A stretch of DNA of 15,747 bases from Stenotrophobium sp050739895 (GCA_050739895.1 JBOICK010000011.1:1-15747); one strand, 5' to 3'; counted from the stretch's first letter, positions 6,719-13,862 are shown. Numbers and translations: made by a program. The notes: generated by a model from the letters alone, not told the origin.

Positions 6719-7567
6719 TTATGCAGCCTTGGACAAGGGCGCCGAAACTTCTTTGACGAGTGCGTCCAGGTCGCTGAGGAAGTGGCGGTTGTCGTGGTCC
6801 CAGGGGTGGAAGCCGGGGCGGAAATAATCGAACCAGGGCTTGATCATTCGGCGGTATGCGCCGGGCGTGCCGAGTATGAAGTTGGCAAACCGGATACGGT
6901 CGCGCCAGTTGTTGGCCGCAGGATCGGCTTTCACGAACTGTGCCTTGTAGTAGAACGACAGCACCATCAATATCGCGGTTGCAGCCAGCAAACCACTGGC
7001 GCGCAGGGCGTAGGCGCCCACGCCGCGGCCGACCACGGTTTCGTAGACATCGAAAGCCACCGCCTTGTGCTCGGTTTCCTCCATTGCATGCCAGCGGATC
7101 ATGGACGTGATGGCAGGATCGCTGGAAGCTGGAATCCGCGGGTCTTGAAGCACGACATCGCCGAGAATCGCGGTGAAGTGTTCCAGCGCGATGGTGGCGG
7201 ACAGTTGCGCGGCGGGCGGCAACTTTTCCTTGAGGAAATCCAGCAGTGCGCCGACCTGTTGCTCCTGTCGTTCGGCCGGCAGGCCGGCGTCGTTCAGCAA
7301 CTGGTTGTAGTGCTCGTGCTCGCGGCCGTGCATGGCTTCCTGGCCGATGAATCCGGCGACCGCTTCTTTTAGTTCAGGGTCGGTGATGCGGTCGCGGTAA
7401 TGGCGCACGCTGTTGATGAAAAAACGCTCGCCGACCGGGAAGAACACAAACAGCGAACTGATGCCATGCGTGACCTGGCGACCCTTTGGGTGCCAGTTCT
7501 TGATCTTGCTGCCATCAAGCGGGAAATGCAGGTCGCGGCGGACCGGAACGGGTTTGCGGGTCGGCAT
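6719..7567 (-). CDS. COG3687/PF10118-type protein, putative diiron enzyme (paralogue 2)
   Basis: This 282-residue close paralogue of its downstream neighbour shares GQEAMHGREHE, ALEHFTA and EETEHKAVAFDVY almost unchanged. The candidate ligands are Glu47, Glu77-x-x-His80, Glu129 and Glu164-x-x-His167, with intervals of 30 and 35 residues. A hydrophobic segment spans about 190-206, and the tail has the same DYFRPGFHPWDHDN block (247-260). I place the start at ATG 7567 because AGGAG (7575-7579) lies seven bases before it; the in-frame ATG 7573 would be only one base from that site. It is the first gene of the tandem pair, with 189 bases of upstream sequence that include an imperfect palindrome. 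The tandem arrangement implies a local duplication followed by divergence, especially after the second ExxH. Confidence 0.82.
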   Translation of the reverse strand: MPTRKPVPVRRDLHFPLDGSKIKNWHPKGRQVTHGISSLFVFFPVGERFFINSVRHYRDRITDPELKEAVAGFIGQEAMHGREHEHYNQLLNDAGLPAERQEQQVGALLDFLKEKLPPAAQLSATIALEHFTAILGDVVLQDPRIPASSDPAITSMIRWHAMEETEHKAVAFDVYETVVGRGVGAYALRASGLLAATAILMVLSFYYKAQFVKADPAANNWRDRIRFANFILGTPGAYRRMIKPWFDYFRPGFHPWDHDNRHFLSDLDALVKEVSAPLSKAA

Positions 7568-7574
7568 GTGCATG

Positions 7575-7579
7575 CTCCT
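7575..7579 (-). promoter_or_regulatory. Ribosome binding site deciding the start of paralogue 2
   Basis: On the minus strand this reads AGGAG. It is seven bases from ATG 7567 and one base from ATG 7573, so the second ATG is the functional start. Upstream in-frame ATGs would add a leader unlike its paralogue. Confidence 0.7.
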
Positions 7580-7645
7580 GATAAATACAGCCATATGCGC
7601 CAATACACAATGGCACATTATCAGAAGTCGGCATTTTATGCTTGG

Positions 7646-7675
7646 CCCTGGCGACAGCGCGAACTGTCATCAAGG
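7646..7675. promoter_or_regulatory. Imperfect palindrome upstream of paralogue 2 (operator candidate)
   Basis: Forward CCCTGGCGACAG (7646-7657) and CTGTCATCAAGG (7664-7675) match as inverted arms at 9 of 12 positions around CGCGAA, with a perfect inner GACAG/CTGTC. On the minus strand the outer arm runs into TTGACC (7679-7674), a -35-like hexamer, although no good -10 follows at 16-19 bases. It stands about 80 bases before the start of paralogue 2. A regulator site is plausible but not proven. Confidence 0.3.
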
Positions 7676-7756
7676 TCAATACGGCTCGGTGCCACAGGGA
7701 TTGCTTCGGTCGGATTCCGCCTTGCGCGTCGAACAATTCGGGGCCGGTTATTTCAG

Positions 7757-8299
7757 CTATTTCGTCGCGTGCATCCGTGCACGGAGCGTCGTTACCAGCT
7801 GTCGTGCGTCGTAGGACTCGACGCTGTCGGGCATCGGATTCCTGCCCATCACGACTTCCAGCGATGACGAGTACGAGGGATTTTCAGCGGTCGTCACCGT
7901 GCCGAAATCGGCGCCGAATCCGGGCTGATCGATCACCGTGGTATTGCAGCGCAGCAGGCCGCAACTCTGGTACACAGAAGTCTGCCCGGGGAAGCCGAAT
8001 CCGGTGTCCACAGTGCCCGTACTGCCCTGCTTTTTGTCATTGTCGCGGTTGGCCAGCTGGAACCAGTCATAACCTTTCTGCAGGGTCAGCTCGCCAGCGC
8101 GTAACAGCGCGTAGTCCTTGACTGTTTCCGCCGGGGTTTCCGCATTGCCGACAAAGGTGACGCGATAACGGTTGGCGGTCAACTGGGTTTCGGTATAACC
8201 CTCAGCGCCGATCTTTTCGGCGGGCTGGTAGGGCGTTTGTGTCGCGCAGCCGGCGAGCAGCGTCAGCAGTGTGGCGAACAGGAATGCATGGCGAATCAT
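7757..8299 (-). CDS. CC0125/CC1285-type lipoprotein
   Basis: This 180-residue protein begins with a short basic region, a hydrophobic core and the lipobox LAGC, with Cys18 as the expected lipidated residue, so it should be a lipoprotein attached to a periplasmic membrane face. The mature part contains TPYQPA, GYTETQL, RYRVTFVGN, ETVKDYALLRAGELTL and GYDWFQLA. I recognise this pattern from CC0125/CC1285-type lipoproteins of unknown function. Two cysteines lie in QSCGLLRCN (about 117-125) and may form a disulfide. ATG 8299 is chosen because GGGAG lies five bases upstream and the signal peptide starts there; the upstream frame opening to 8440 overlaps the next gene. The MDR oxidoreductase lies 85 bases upstream on the same strand, so co-transcription is possible. 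Confidence 0.8.
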   Translation of the reverse strand: MIRHAFLFATLLTLLAGCATQTPYQPAEKIGAEGYTETQLTANRYRVTFVGNAETPAETVKDYALLRAGELTLQKGYDWFQLANRDNDKKQGSTGTVDTGFGFPGQTSVYQSCGLLRCNTTVIDQPGFGADFGTVTTAENPSYSSSLEVVMGRNPMPDSVESYDARQLVTTLRARMHATK

Positions 8300-8384
8300 G
8301 AAAGCTCCCGAAGCAGGCTGGATAACTTGAACGACTAGGCTTAAAACGCCACAAACGACAAACGGTTGACCACAGCCGCGCAGC

Positions 8385-9338
8385 TCAAATCGTGAAAACC
8401 ATCCGCGCAGGTGTGCTGCGGGACCACGCGGTTTCAACATGGGTCAGCGGCACGGCTTCGGCGTCGATAGCAAGTCCGGCAGGTTTGATCGCTTGCATCA
8501 GGCTGGCAATCGAACGGACCAGCGCGACGTTGGACACGCTGCCCAGGCCGCTGCCGAATATCTCGATGCCACTGCTACGCAGCGCGGCGGCCGGCAAAGT
8601 AATCGTCGCACCGCCGAGGGAGCCGATATTGACATAGCGGATGCGGCGCGCGGCCTCGCCCTCGCCATGCCCGGTCGCCGCAGTCAACAACGCCTCCGCC
8701 GTCGGCCCCCACAGATAATCGAGCACGATATCGACGCCGTCCGCGATCTCTTTGCGGAAGCGGTCAGTCAGGGCAGCAGGTGTCAACGTCAACGGGATGA
8801 AGCCATCGGCGCCAAGCGCGCGCAGGCTGGCTTCGATCCCGGAGTTTCTTGCCGTCACCACCACACGGCCGGCACCAAGGTGTCTGGCAATCTGGATCGC
8901 GAGCCGGCCGGACACGCCAGCCGCACCGTTGATCAGCACTGTCTCGCCGGGCCTGAAATGTGCCCGCTGGCTGAGTGCCGCCCACGATGACATGCCGGGA
9001 TTGGCGATGGCCGCAGCAGTAATGTCGTCGAGATCGTCAGGCAGCGCTACCGTATATGCCGACTTCACCGCGACGCGCTCGGCCATTGCGCCGACCGGCA
9101 TGCGCGGAAACGCAAAATACACGCGCTGACCGTTCGCCAGACGGCCGACGCCGTCCACGCCCGGCACGAACGGCGGCATTGGGCTGGAATAATGTTTGCC
9201 GCCAGCCTGCGCCTGTACGAGCTGGCTTTTTGCCGCCGCCAGCACGGAGACGATCACCTCATCATCAAGAGCGGCAGAGTCATCGAAATCGCGATAGCGC
9301 GGCGGGCGGTCAAACGCTTCGACAACGGCGGCTTTCAT
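8385..9338 (-). CDS. Zinc-free MDR-family NADPH:quinone oxidoreductase-like protein
   Basis: This 317-residue medium-chain dehydrogenase/reductase is of normal length. The N-terminal GroES-like domain (about 1-120) has PFVPGVDGVG (56-65), and the Rossmann domain follows with NGAAGVSGRLAIQIA (137-151), whose GAAGVSG is the nucleotide-binding loop. The protein contains no cysteine, so neither the catalytic nor the structural zinc of alcohol dehydrogenases can be present; this fits the quinone oxidoreductase/enoyl reductase branch, which uses NADPH. The acceptor is unknown. ATG 9338 has GGAG nine bases upstream and begins with MKAAVVEAF, the usual family start. The lipoprotein gene lies 85 bases downstream, and the small membrane protein gene is 151 bases upstream on the same strand. 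Confidence 0.9.
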   Translation of the reverse strand: MKAAVVEAFDRPPRYRDFDDSAALDDEVIVSVLAAAKSQLVQAQAGGKHYSSPMPPFVPGVDGVGRLANGQRVYFAFPRMPVGAMAERVAVKSAYTVALPDDLDDITAAAIANPGMSSWAALSQRAHFRPGETVLINGAAGVSGRLAIQIARHLGAGRVVVTARNSGIEASLRALGADGFIPLTLTPAALTDRFRKEIADGVDIVLDYLWGPTAEALLTAATGHGEGEAARRIRYVNIGSLGGATITLPAAALRSSGIEIFGSGLGSVSNVALVRSIASLMQAIKPAGLAIDAEAVPLTHVETAWSRSTPARMVFTI

Positions 9339-9489
9339 CGATGGAGTCTCCGGAAAAGTACGGCGATTGTGCCTTACTCATCACGGTGGCTGAAACCATG
9401 CACGGACGCCGGATCAGCGAACTCCAGCAATGCACATCAAAATGCCACGGGAACGGGCCTATCCCAGCTTTTGCTGCCGCGGAGGTACT

Positions 9490-9903
9490 TCAGCCCGGTC
9501 TGCCGGACTTGCCATAGCCGGGTCTGTGCAAATAATTACCCTGAACTTCCTGGCCGCGGAACTCCTGCTCCATATCAAGACGCTTGGCCCTGGTATACAT
9601 GCGGATCGCCTCAGCCAAGGCCATCATCGACAGGGCCAGCAGGACATTGGCGATCAGCGCCGACAGGGCTGAGCCATTGTGTATCGGCATGCCTGCGGCG
9701 CTGGCGGCATCGAGCACCCATTGATTCGTGCCGATGCTCTCGACCTGTCCGCGCAGGGCGTCAAAAGTGGTTTCGCCGATGGTCACGCCGATGATCGAGC
9801 AGATCAGGATCTTCTTGGTGGCCAGCCATGAGGCCCAGAAGAACAGCATCCCGCAGAACACCATCTTCAGCGGGCTCAACTCAATCAGTAGTTTTGTCAG
9901 CAT
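9490..9903 (-). CDS. Small two-helix membrane protein of unknown function
   Basis: I do not recognise this 137-residue protein. It has two hydrophobic stretches, about residues 14-43 (interrupted by the charged pair KK at 30-31) and 79-100, separated by a polar loop. The charged C-terminal tail of about 35 residues is rich in Arg, Lys, Glu and Gln. It is likely an inner-membrane protein. ATG 9903 is the first start but has only a weak ribosome site; ATG 9864 (residue 14), which opens the first hydrophobic segment, is an alternative. It is divergent from the M24 gene across a gap of 284 bases. Its hydrophobic pattern supports coding, but there is no family evidence, so the call is moderate. 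Confidence 0.55.
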   Translation of the reverse strand: MLTKLLIELSPLKMVFCGMLFFWASWLATKKILICSIIGVTIGETTFDALRGQVESIGTNQWVLDAASAAGMPIHNGSALSALIANVLLALSMMALAEAIRMYTRAKRLDMEQEFRGQEVQGNYLHRPGYGKSGRPG

Positions 9904-10111
9904 GGCGCGTACCCGGAATCAGTCTCGGTGCAGTATGCGTCGCAAAACACCGCACTCGACCCGAGCGCGACCAGCGGCAGGCACCTGCAGATATACGGTG
10001 CGTGGGCACATCGGCCTGAGCGATGTACAGCGTCAGGGGGATTAGTGCATTCGAAACTCAGCCCACTATTGACCCCACATGATGTGCCATTCATCATTGG
10101 CTGATTAAACA

Positions 10112-10139
10112 TCCACACCTGTCGCCAGAGCCATATACT
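10112..10139 (+). promoter_or_regulatory. Candidate sigma70 promoter of the M24-EphD-diiron operon
   Basis: TCCACA (10112-10117) and TATACT (10134-10139) are separated by 16 bases and would start transcription near 10146, about 42 bases before the M24 start codon. The -10 is flanked by GCCAT...ATGGC, a 5-base inverted repeat that could be an operator. Further up in the same gap, CACATGATGTG (10076-10086) is a perfect palindrome with a one-base centre. I see no gene in the rest of 9904-10187. Confidence 0.42.
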
Positions 10140-10187
10140 CATGGCGCCAAAGAGCCGGATGCTGCGCTGCACCAAAATGAGGGCGAC

Positions 10188-11060
10188 ATGAACAAGGCAC
10201 CCTGGAGTCCAACGGCCGATGACCTGGAGCGTTTCCGCGACATCCAGCGACTGGCTTACGAATGCGCTGAAACCATCGGCGCGGAACTCAAGCCCGGCAT
10301 CACCGAGCGCGAAACCGCGGCGCTGATGAAAACCTGGCTGCTGGATCATGGCGTGGACGACTGGTTCCACCAGCCGTTTGCGTGGTTCGGCGACCGCACG
10401 GCGTTCCGCGGTTTCATCGGCTTCAAGCACATGGGCGGATTCAACCCGGCGTTCTATCCCGGCGACCGCAGGCTGGAACAAAACATGCCCTTCATCCTCG
10501 ACTGCGCGCCATCCAAGGGCGGCTACACCGCGGACATCGGCTACTGCGGCGTCGTCGGCGAAAACAAGCTGCTGGACCGGTTGATGGATGACCTGATCGA
10601 ACATCGCGCGCTCATCCTTGATCTCGTAAAAAAACGCACGCACCTGTCGGAAGTCAGCCAGGCGGTGGATCGCCTGTGCGTCAAGCAGGGCGTGGAGCCG
10701 CGCCACAAGGCCTATCCGTTCCAGGTGCTGGCGCACCGCGTCGAAAAACTGCGTGATGACGGCAAGCCGCAACACAACAGTGTGATGAATTTCGGCGTGC
10801 GCAACATCAGCGAACTGGTGCTGGACCGCGTCAAGGGCCTGCGCGAGGGCTGGTCGCCATTGTGGTCCAGCGGCCGCGGTTCCGACCATCCGCCGACGCC
10901 CGGCCTGTGGGCGGTGGAACCGCACCTGGGTTTCCGAGGTGTCGGCGCCAAGTGGGAAGAGTTGTTGGTCGTCACCGAAAATGATGCGTTCTGGCTGGAT
11001 GACGATGTGCCGCACGTGCGCCGCTGGACGCAACGCGGCTTGTGGAAGCAAGCGGCTTAA
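10188..11060 (+). CDS. M24-family metallopeptidase-like protein (Xaa-Pro aminopeptidase-like)
   Basis: This 290-residue protein is a single pita-bread (creatinase/aminopeptidase) fold without the N-terminal domain of long prolidases. Candidate metal ligands in the expected order are Asp105 (ILDCAP), Asp116 (TADIGY) eleven residues later, His183 (LAHRVEK), Glu244 (AVEPHLGF) and Glu257 (KWEELLVVTE). The canonical GHG before the third ligand is altered to LAH. Family members are metal-dependent aminopeptidases or creatinase-like hydrolases, so a non-peptide substrate cannot be excluded. ATG 10188 has GAGGG a few bases upstream. It is the first gene of a three-gene operon: the EphD-like gene begins only 14 bases after its stop. 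No signal peptide is visible, so it should be cytoplasmic. Confidence 0.85.
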   Translation: MNKAPWSPTADDLERFRDIQRLAYECAETIGAELKPGITERETAALMKTWLLDHGVDDWFHQPFAWFGDRTAFRGFIGFKHMGGFNPAFYPGDRRLEQNMPFILDCAPSKGGYTADIGYCGVVGENKLLDRLMDDLIEHRALILDLVKKRTHLSEVSQAVDRLCVKQGVEPRHKAYPFQVLAHRVEKLRDDGKPQHNSVMNFGVRNISELVLDRVKGLREGWSPLWSSGRGSDHPPTPGLWAVEPHLGFRGVGAKWEELLVVTENDAFWLDDDVPHVRRWTQRGLWKQAA

Positions 11061-11074
11061 CCAGAGACAAGACC

Positions 11075-12826
11075 ATGACACCCGACAAGACCGTCAAATC
11101 CGGCGACATCGAACTCGCCGTCTATACCTGGGGCAAGTCCGGCAAGAACAAGCCGGTGGTCGTGCTGGTGCACGGCTATCCGGATGCCGCCAGTGTCTGG
11201 AAAACCACCGCCGAACTGCTGGCGAAAAAATATTACGTGGTCGCCTACGATGTGCGCGGCGCCGGCCGCTCGACACGGCCCGACCACACCGCTGCCTACG
11301 ATCTTGAACATCTGGTCGGCGACCTGGCCGCGGTGGTGGACGAGATCAGCCCGGAAAAACCCGTGCATCTGGTCGGCCATGACTGGGGCTCGATCCAGAG
11401 CTGGGAGGCGGTCACCACCGAGCGCCTGCAGGGCCGCATCGCGTCCTACACCACCATCTCCGGCCCCAGCCTCGATCACGCCGGCTATTGGCTGATGCAG
11501 CGACTCAAGAGCGGTTCGCCGGAGAAGCTGGCACAGGTCGCGCGACAGGCTGCGCATTCCTGGTATATCGGCGTGTTCCATTTGCCGATGCTGGCGCCGT
11601 CGATGTGGAAGCTGGGTCTCGATAAATTGTGGCCGACGGTCCTGGAGAAATTCGAAGGCGTCAAGGCGGAGGCCAGCGACAGCCAGGCCGAAGACGGCAG
11701 CAAGGGCGTGAACCTCTACCGCGCCAACGTCGCCCATCACGTATTCAAGCCACAGGTACGCCGCACCGACATTCCGGTGCAGCTGATCTTTCCGCGCCGT
11801 GATCACTTCATGGTGCCGGAAATCTGGGACGACCTGCCGCAGTGGGCGTCGAAACTGTGGCGGCGCGATGCCGATGCCGGCCACTGGATCCAGGTCAGCC
11901 ATCCGCAACTGGTCGCGGGCTGGGCCGCGGAGTTCATTGATTTCGTTTCCAGCGGTGAAGAATCCCCCGCGCTGCTCCGCGCCCGGGTACGCGTAGACCG
12001 GGCCGGGAAAAAGCACAGCGGCAAGCTGGTGGTTGTCACCGGCGCGGGCTCCGGTTTTGGCCGCGAAACCGCGCTGCTGTTCGCCGAACAGGGCGCTGAC
12101 GTGGTGGCGGTGGACATCAATCTGGAAGCCGCCGAGCGCAGTGCCGAACTGGCGCGCCTGTTGGGCGCACAGGCCTGGGCGAAACAGGCGGATGTCGGCA
12201 GTGTCGAGCAGATGGAAGCACTGGCCGGCTGGGTCGAGAAGGAACTCGGCGCACCGGACGTGGTGGTCAACAACGCCGGCATCGCGGTCTCCGGCAGTTT
12301 CCTCGATACCAGCGTCAGCGACTGGGAGCGGGTGCTCAGCGTCAACCTGTGGGGCGTGATTCATGGCTCGCGCCTGTTCGGCAAGCAGATGGTGGCGGCG
12401 GGCAAACGCGGCCATATCGTCAACGTCGCCTCCGCCGCAGCATTCGCGCCGTCGCGGTCCTTGGCAGCCTATGCGACGACCAAGGCGGCAGTGAAGATGC
12501 TGAGCGACTGCATCCGCGGCGAACTGGCCGAGAAGAACATCCGCGTCTCGACCATCTGCCCCGGATTCTCTGCCACCGGCATCACGCAGAGCGCGAAATT
12601 CGTCGGCCTCAGCGAAGAAGAACAGGCACGACGCCGCGACAAGGTCACGAGCCTCTACAAGCGCCGCAATCTCAAGCCGGAAACCATCGCCAAGGCGATT
12701 CTCGATGCGGTGGAACACGACACACCGGAAGTGCCGGTCGGCGCGGAGGCACATGGCATGCGCCTGATTTCGCGCTTCCTGCCCAGCCTCGCGCGCCGCA
12801 TGGCTCGCGTCGATCTGGCTCCTTAG
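11075..12826 (+). CDS. EphD-like bifunctional alpha/beta-hydrolase and short-chain dehydrogenase
   Basis: This 583-residue protein is a two-domain fusion. Residues about 1-295 form an alpha/beta-hydrolase of the epoxide-hydrolase type: oxyanion motif HGYP (33-36), nucleophile Asp103 in GHDWGS, likely acid Asp243 in PRRDHF, and His270 in AGHW. An Asp nucleophile favours epoxide or C-halogen opening over ester cleavage. Residues about 315-583 form a classical SDR: TGAGSGFG (322-329), Asp347 after the second strand (NAD preference), NNAG (399-402), Ser453, Tyr466 and Lys470 in YATTK. The same architecture is known in mycobacterial EphD, linked to mycolate metabolism. The start ATG 11075 lies 14 bases after the M24 stop, with a weak ribosome site. 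A diol or hydroxy-lipid substrate is inferred. Confidence 0.92.
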   Translation: MTPDKTVKSGDIELAVYTWGKSGKNKPVVVLVHGYPDAASVWKTTAELLAKKYYVVAYDVRGAGRSTRPDHTAAYDLEHLVGDLAAVVDEISPEKPVHLVGHDWGSIQSWEAVTTERLQGRIASYTTISGPSLDHAGYWLMQRLKSGSPEKLAQVARQAAHSWYIGVFHLPMLAPSMWKLGLDKLWPTVLEKFEGVKAEASDSQAEDGSKGVNLYRANVAHHVFKPQVRRTDIPVQLIFPRRDHFMVPEIWDDLPQWASKLWRRDADAGHWIQVSHPQLVAGWAAEFIDFVSSGEESPALLRARVRVDRAGKKHSGKLVVVTGAGSGFGRETALLFAEQGADVVAVDINLEAAERSAELARLLGAQAWAKQADVGSVEQMEALAGWVEKELGAPDVVVNNAGIAVSGSFLDTSVSDWERVLSVNLWGVIHGSRLFGKQMVAAGKRGHIVNVASAAAFAPSRSLAAYATTKAAVKMLSDCIRGELAEKNIRVSTICPGFSATGITQSAKFVGLSEEEQARRRDKVTSLYKRRNLKPETIAKAILDAVEHDTPEVPVGAEAHGMRLISRFLPSLARRMARVDLAP

Positions 12827-12860
12827 AATCTCAACAGCATCCAATTCACAGGAGGCGCAC

Positions 12861-13817
12861 ATGAAAGTCACGCCCATCACCGCAAATCTCGGCAAGCTTG
12901 CCAAACCCGCCGCCAAGCCGGTCTCGAAGACCCAAGGCAAACTGATTCCGCGCAAGGTGCAGTTCGACTGGTCGGAGACTCAGCTCGACTGGATTCCAGG
13001 GCATCCTTTCGCCAGCCATTTCATCAACGAGATCAACACGATTTTGCCGGCCGGGGAATTCTGGTTCTGCCGGCTCTACAACAAGGCGCTGCCCTACGTC
13101 ACCGATGACAAGCTGCGCGAGGACATGCAGATGTTCATGCGCCAGGAAGCGATGCACGCACGCGCCCATGCCGGCGCCATCGAAGGCTACCTCAAGCAGC
13201 GCGGCATCAGCACCGAGCGCAATACCCGCATCATGGAATGGCTGTTCGAGACCGCGCTGGCCGACGAACCCCTCGGCCGCAAATTGCCCAAGTTCATGGA
13301 AAAGCGCTGGCTGGTGTTCCGCCTCGGCATCATCGCCGCGATTGAGCACATGACCTGCGTGCTCGGCAAGTACGTGCTGGAAAACAGGGCTTGGGACGAG
13401 GTCGGCGCCGACCCGGTACTGCTCGACCTGCTGCGCTGGCACGGCGCCGAGGAAGTCGAGCACCGCAGCGTCGCGTTCGACCTTTACCAGCACCTCGGCG
13501 GCGGCTATCTGTCGCGCTACTACCTGGCGTGCATCGCCACGCCGGCAGTTTTCGGACTGTGGGTAGACGGCGCCGCGCACATCATGGGGCAGGATTCGCG
13601 CTACGCCGACAAGAAGCCCGCGTTGTGGAAACCGTGGATCTGGCTGGAATGGTTGCGCGTAAGCAGGACTCGCCAATTGCCCAATCCGTTCTGGCTGATC
13701 TTCCTGCAGCAACTGCCGTTCTTCAGCCCCTGGTACGACCCGCTCAAGGAAGCCTCGACCGAGCAGGCGCTGGCGTATCTCAACCAGTCGCCTGCGGCTG
13801 CGCGCGTCGCCGCCTGA
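12861..13817 (+). CDS. COG3687/PF10118-type protein, putative diiron enzyme (divergent paralogue 3)
   Basis: This 318-residue protein is the third copy of the family in the window and the most divergent. The ligand pattern is kept: Glu66 (AGEFWF), Glu96-x-x-His99 (RQEAMHARAH), Glu162 (AIEHMT) and Glu198-x-x-His201 (AEEVEHRSVAFDLY), at intervals of 30 and 36. It has a Lys/Pro-rich N-terminal extension of about 30 residues, a hydrophobic segment at about 220-238, and a different C-terminal end: PFFSPWYDP (286-294) where the other two have GFHPWDHD, so the histidine there is lost. ATG 12861 has GGAGG five bases upstream. It follows the EphD-like gene by 34 bases and probably shares its transcript. 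The 'hydrolase' name is not supported by anything visible; a non-haem diiron oxidoreductase is my inference. Confidence 0.85.
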   Translation: MKVTPITANLGKLAKPAAKPVSKTQGKLIPRKVQFDWSETQLDWIPGHPFASHFINEINTILPAGEFWFCRLYNKALPYVTDDKLREDMQMFMRQEAMHARAHAGAIEGYLKQRGISTERNTRIMEWLFETALADEPLGRKLPKFMEKRWLVFRLGIIAAIEHMTCVLGKYVLENRAWDEVGADPVLLDLLRWHGAEEVEHRSVAFDLYQHLGGGYLSRYYLACIATPAVFGLWVDGAAHIMGQDSRYADKKPALWKPWIWLEWLRVSRTRQLPNPFWLIFLQQLPFFSPWYDPLKEASTEQALAYLNQSPAAARVAA

Positions 13818-13832
13818 TCAATACGGCGTCGT

Positions 13833-13862
13833 GTCCGCGGGGGTCAGTGCGCCGCCGCGGAC
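13833..13862. terminator. Hairpin at the convergent gene ends
   Basis: GTCCGCGG (13833-13840) and CCGCGGAC (13855-13862) pair perfectly over a 14-base loop, placed in the 26-base gap and the last codons of the convergent minus-strand gene. It is G/C-only at the core and suited to separating converging transcripts, but no T-tract follows on either strand, so it would not be a standard intrinsic terminator. Confidence 0.38.

Noticed and set aside
11057..12955. A 632-codon open frame on the minus strand
   Set aside because: It is antisense to the intact EphD-like gene, is rich in His, Arg, Gln and Ala with no domain pattern, and is a by-product of GC-rich codon use.
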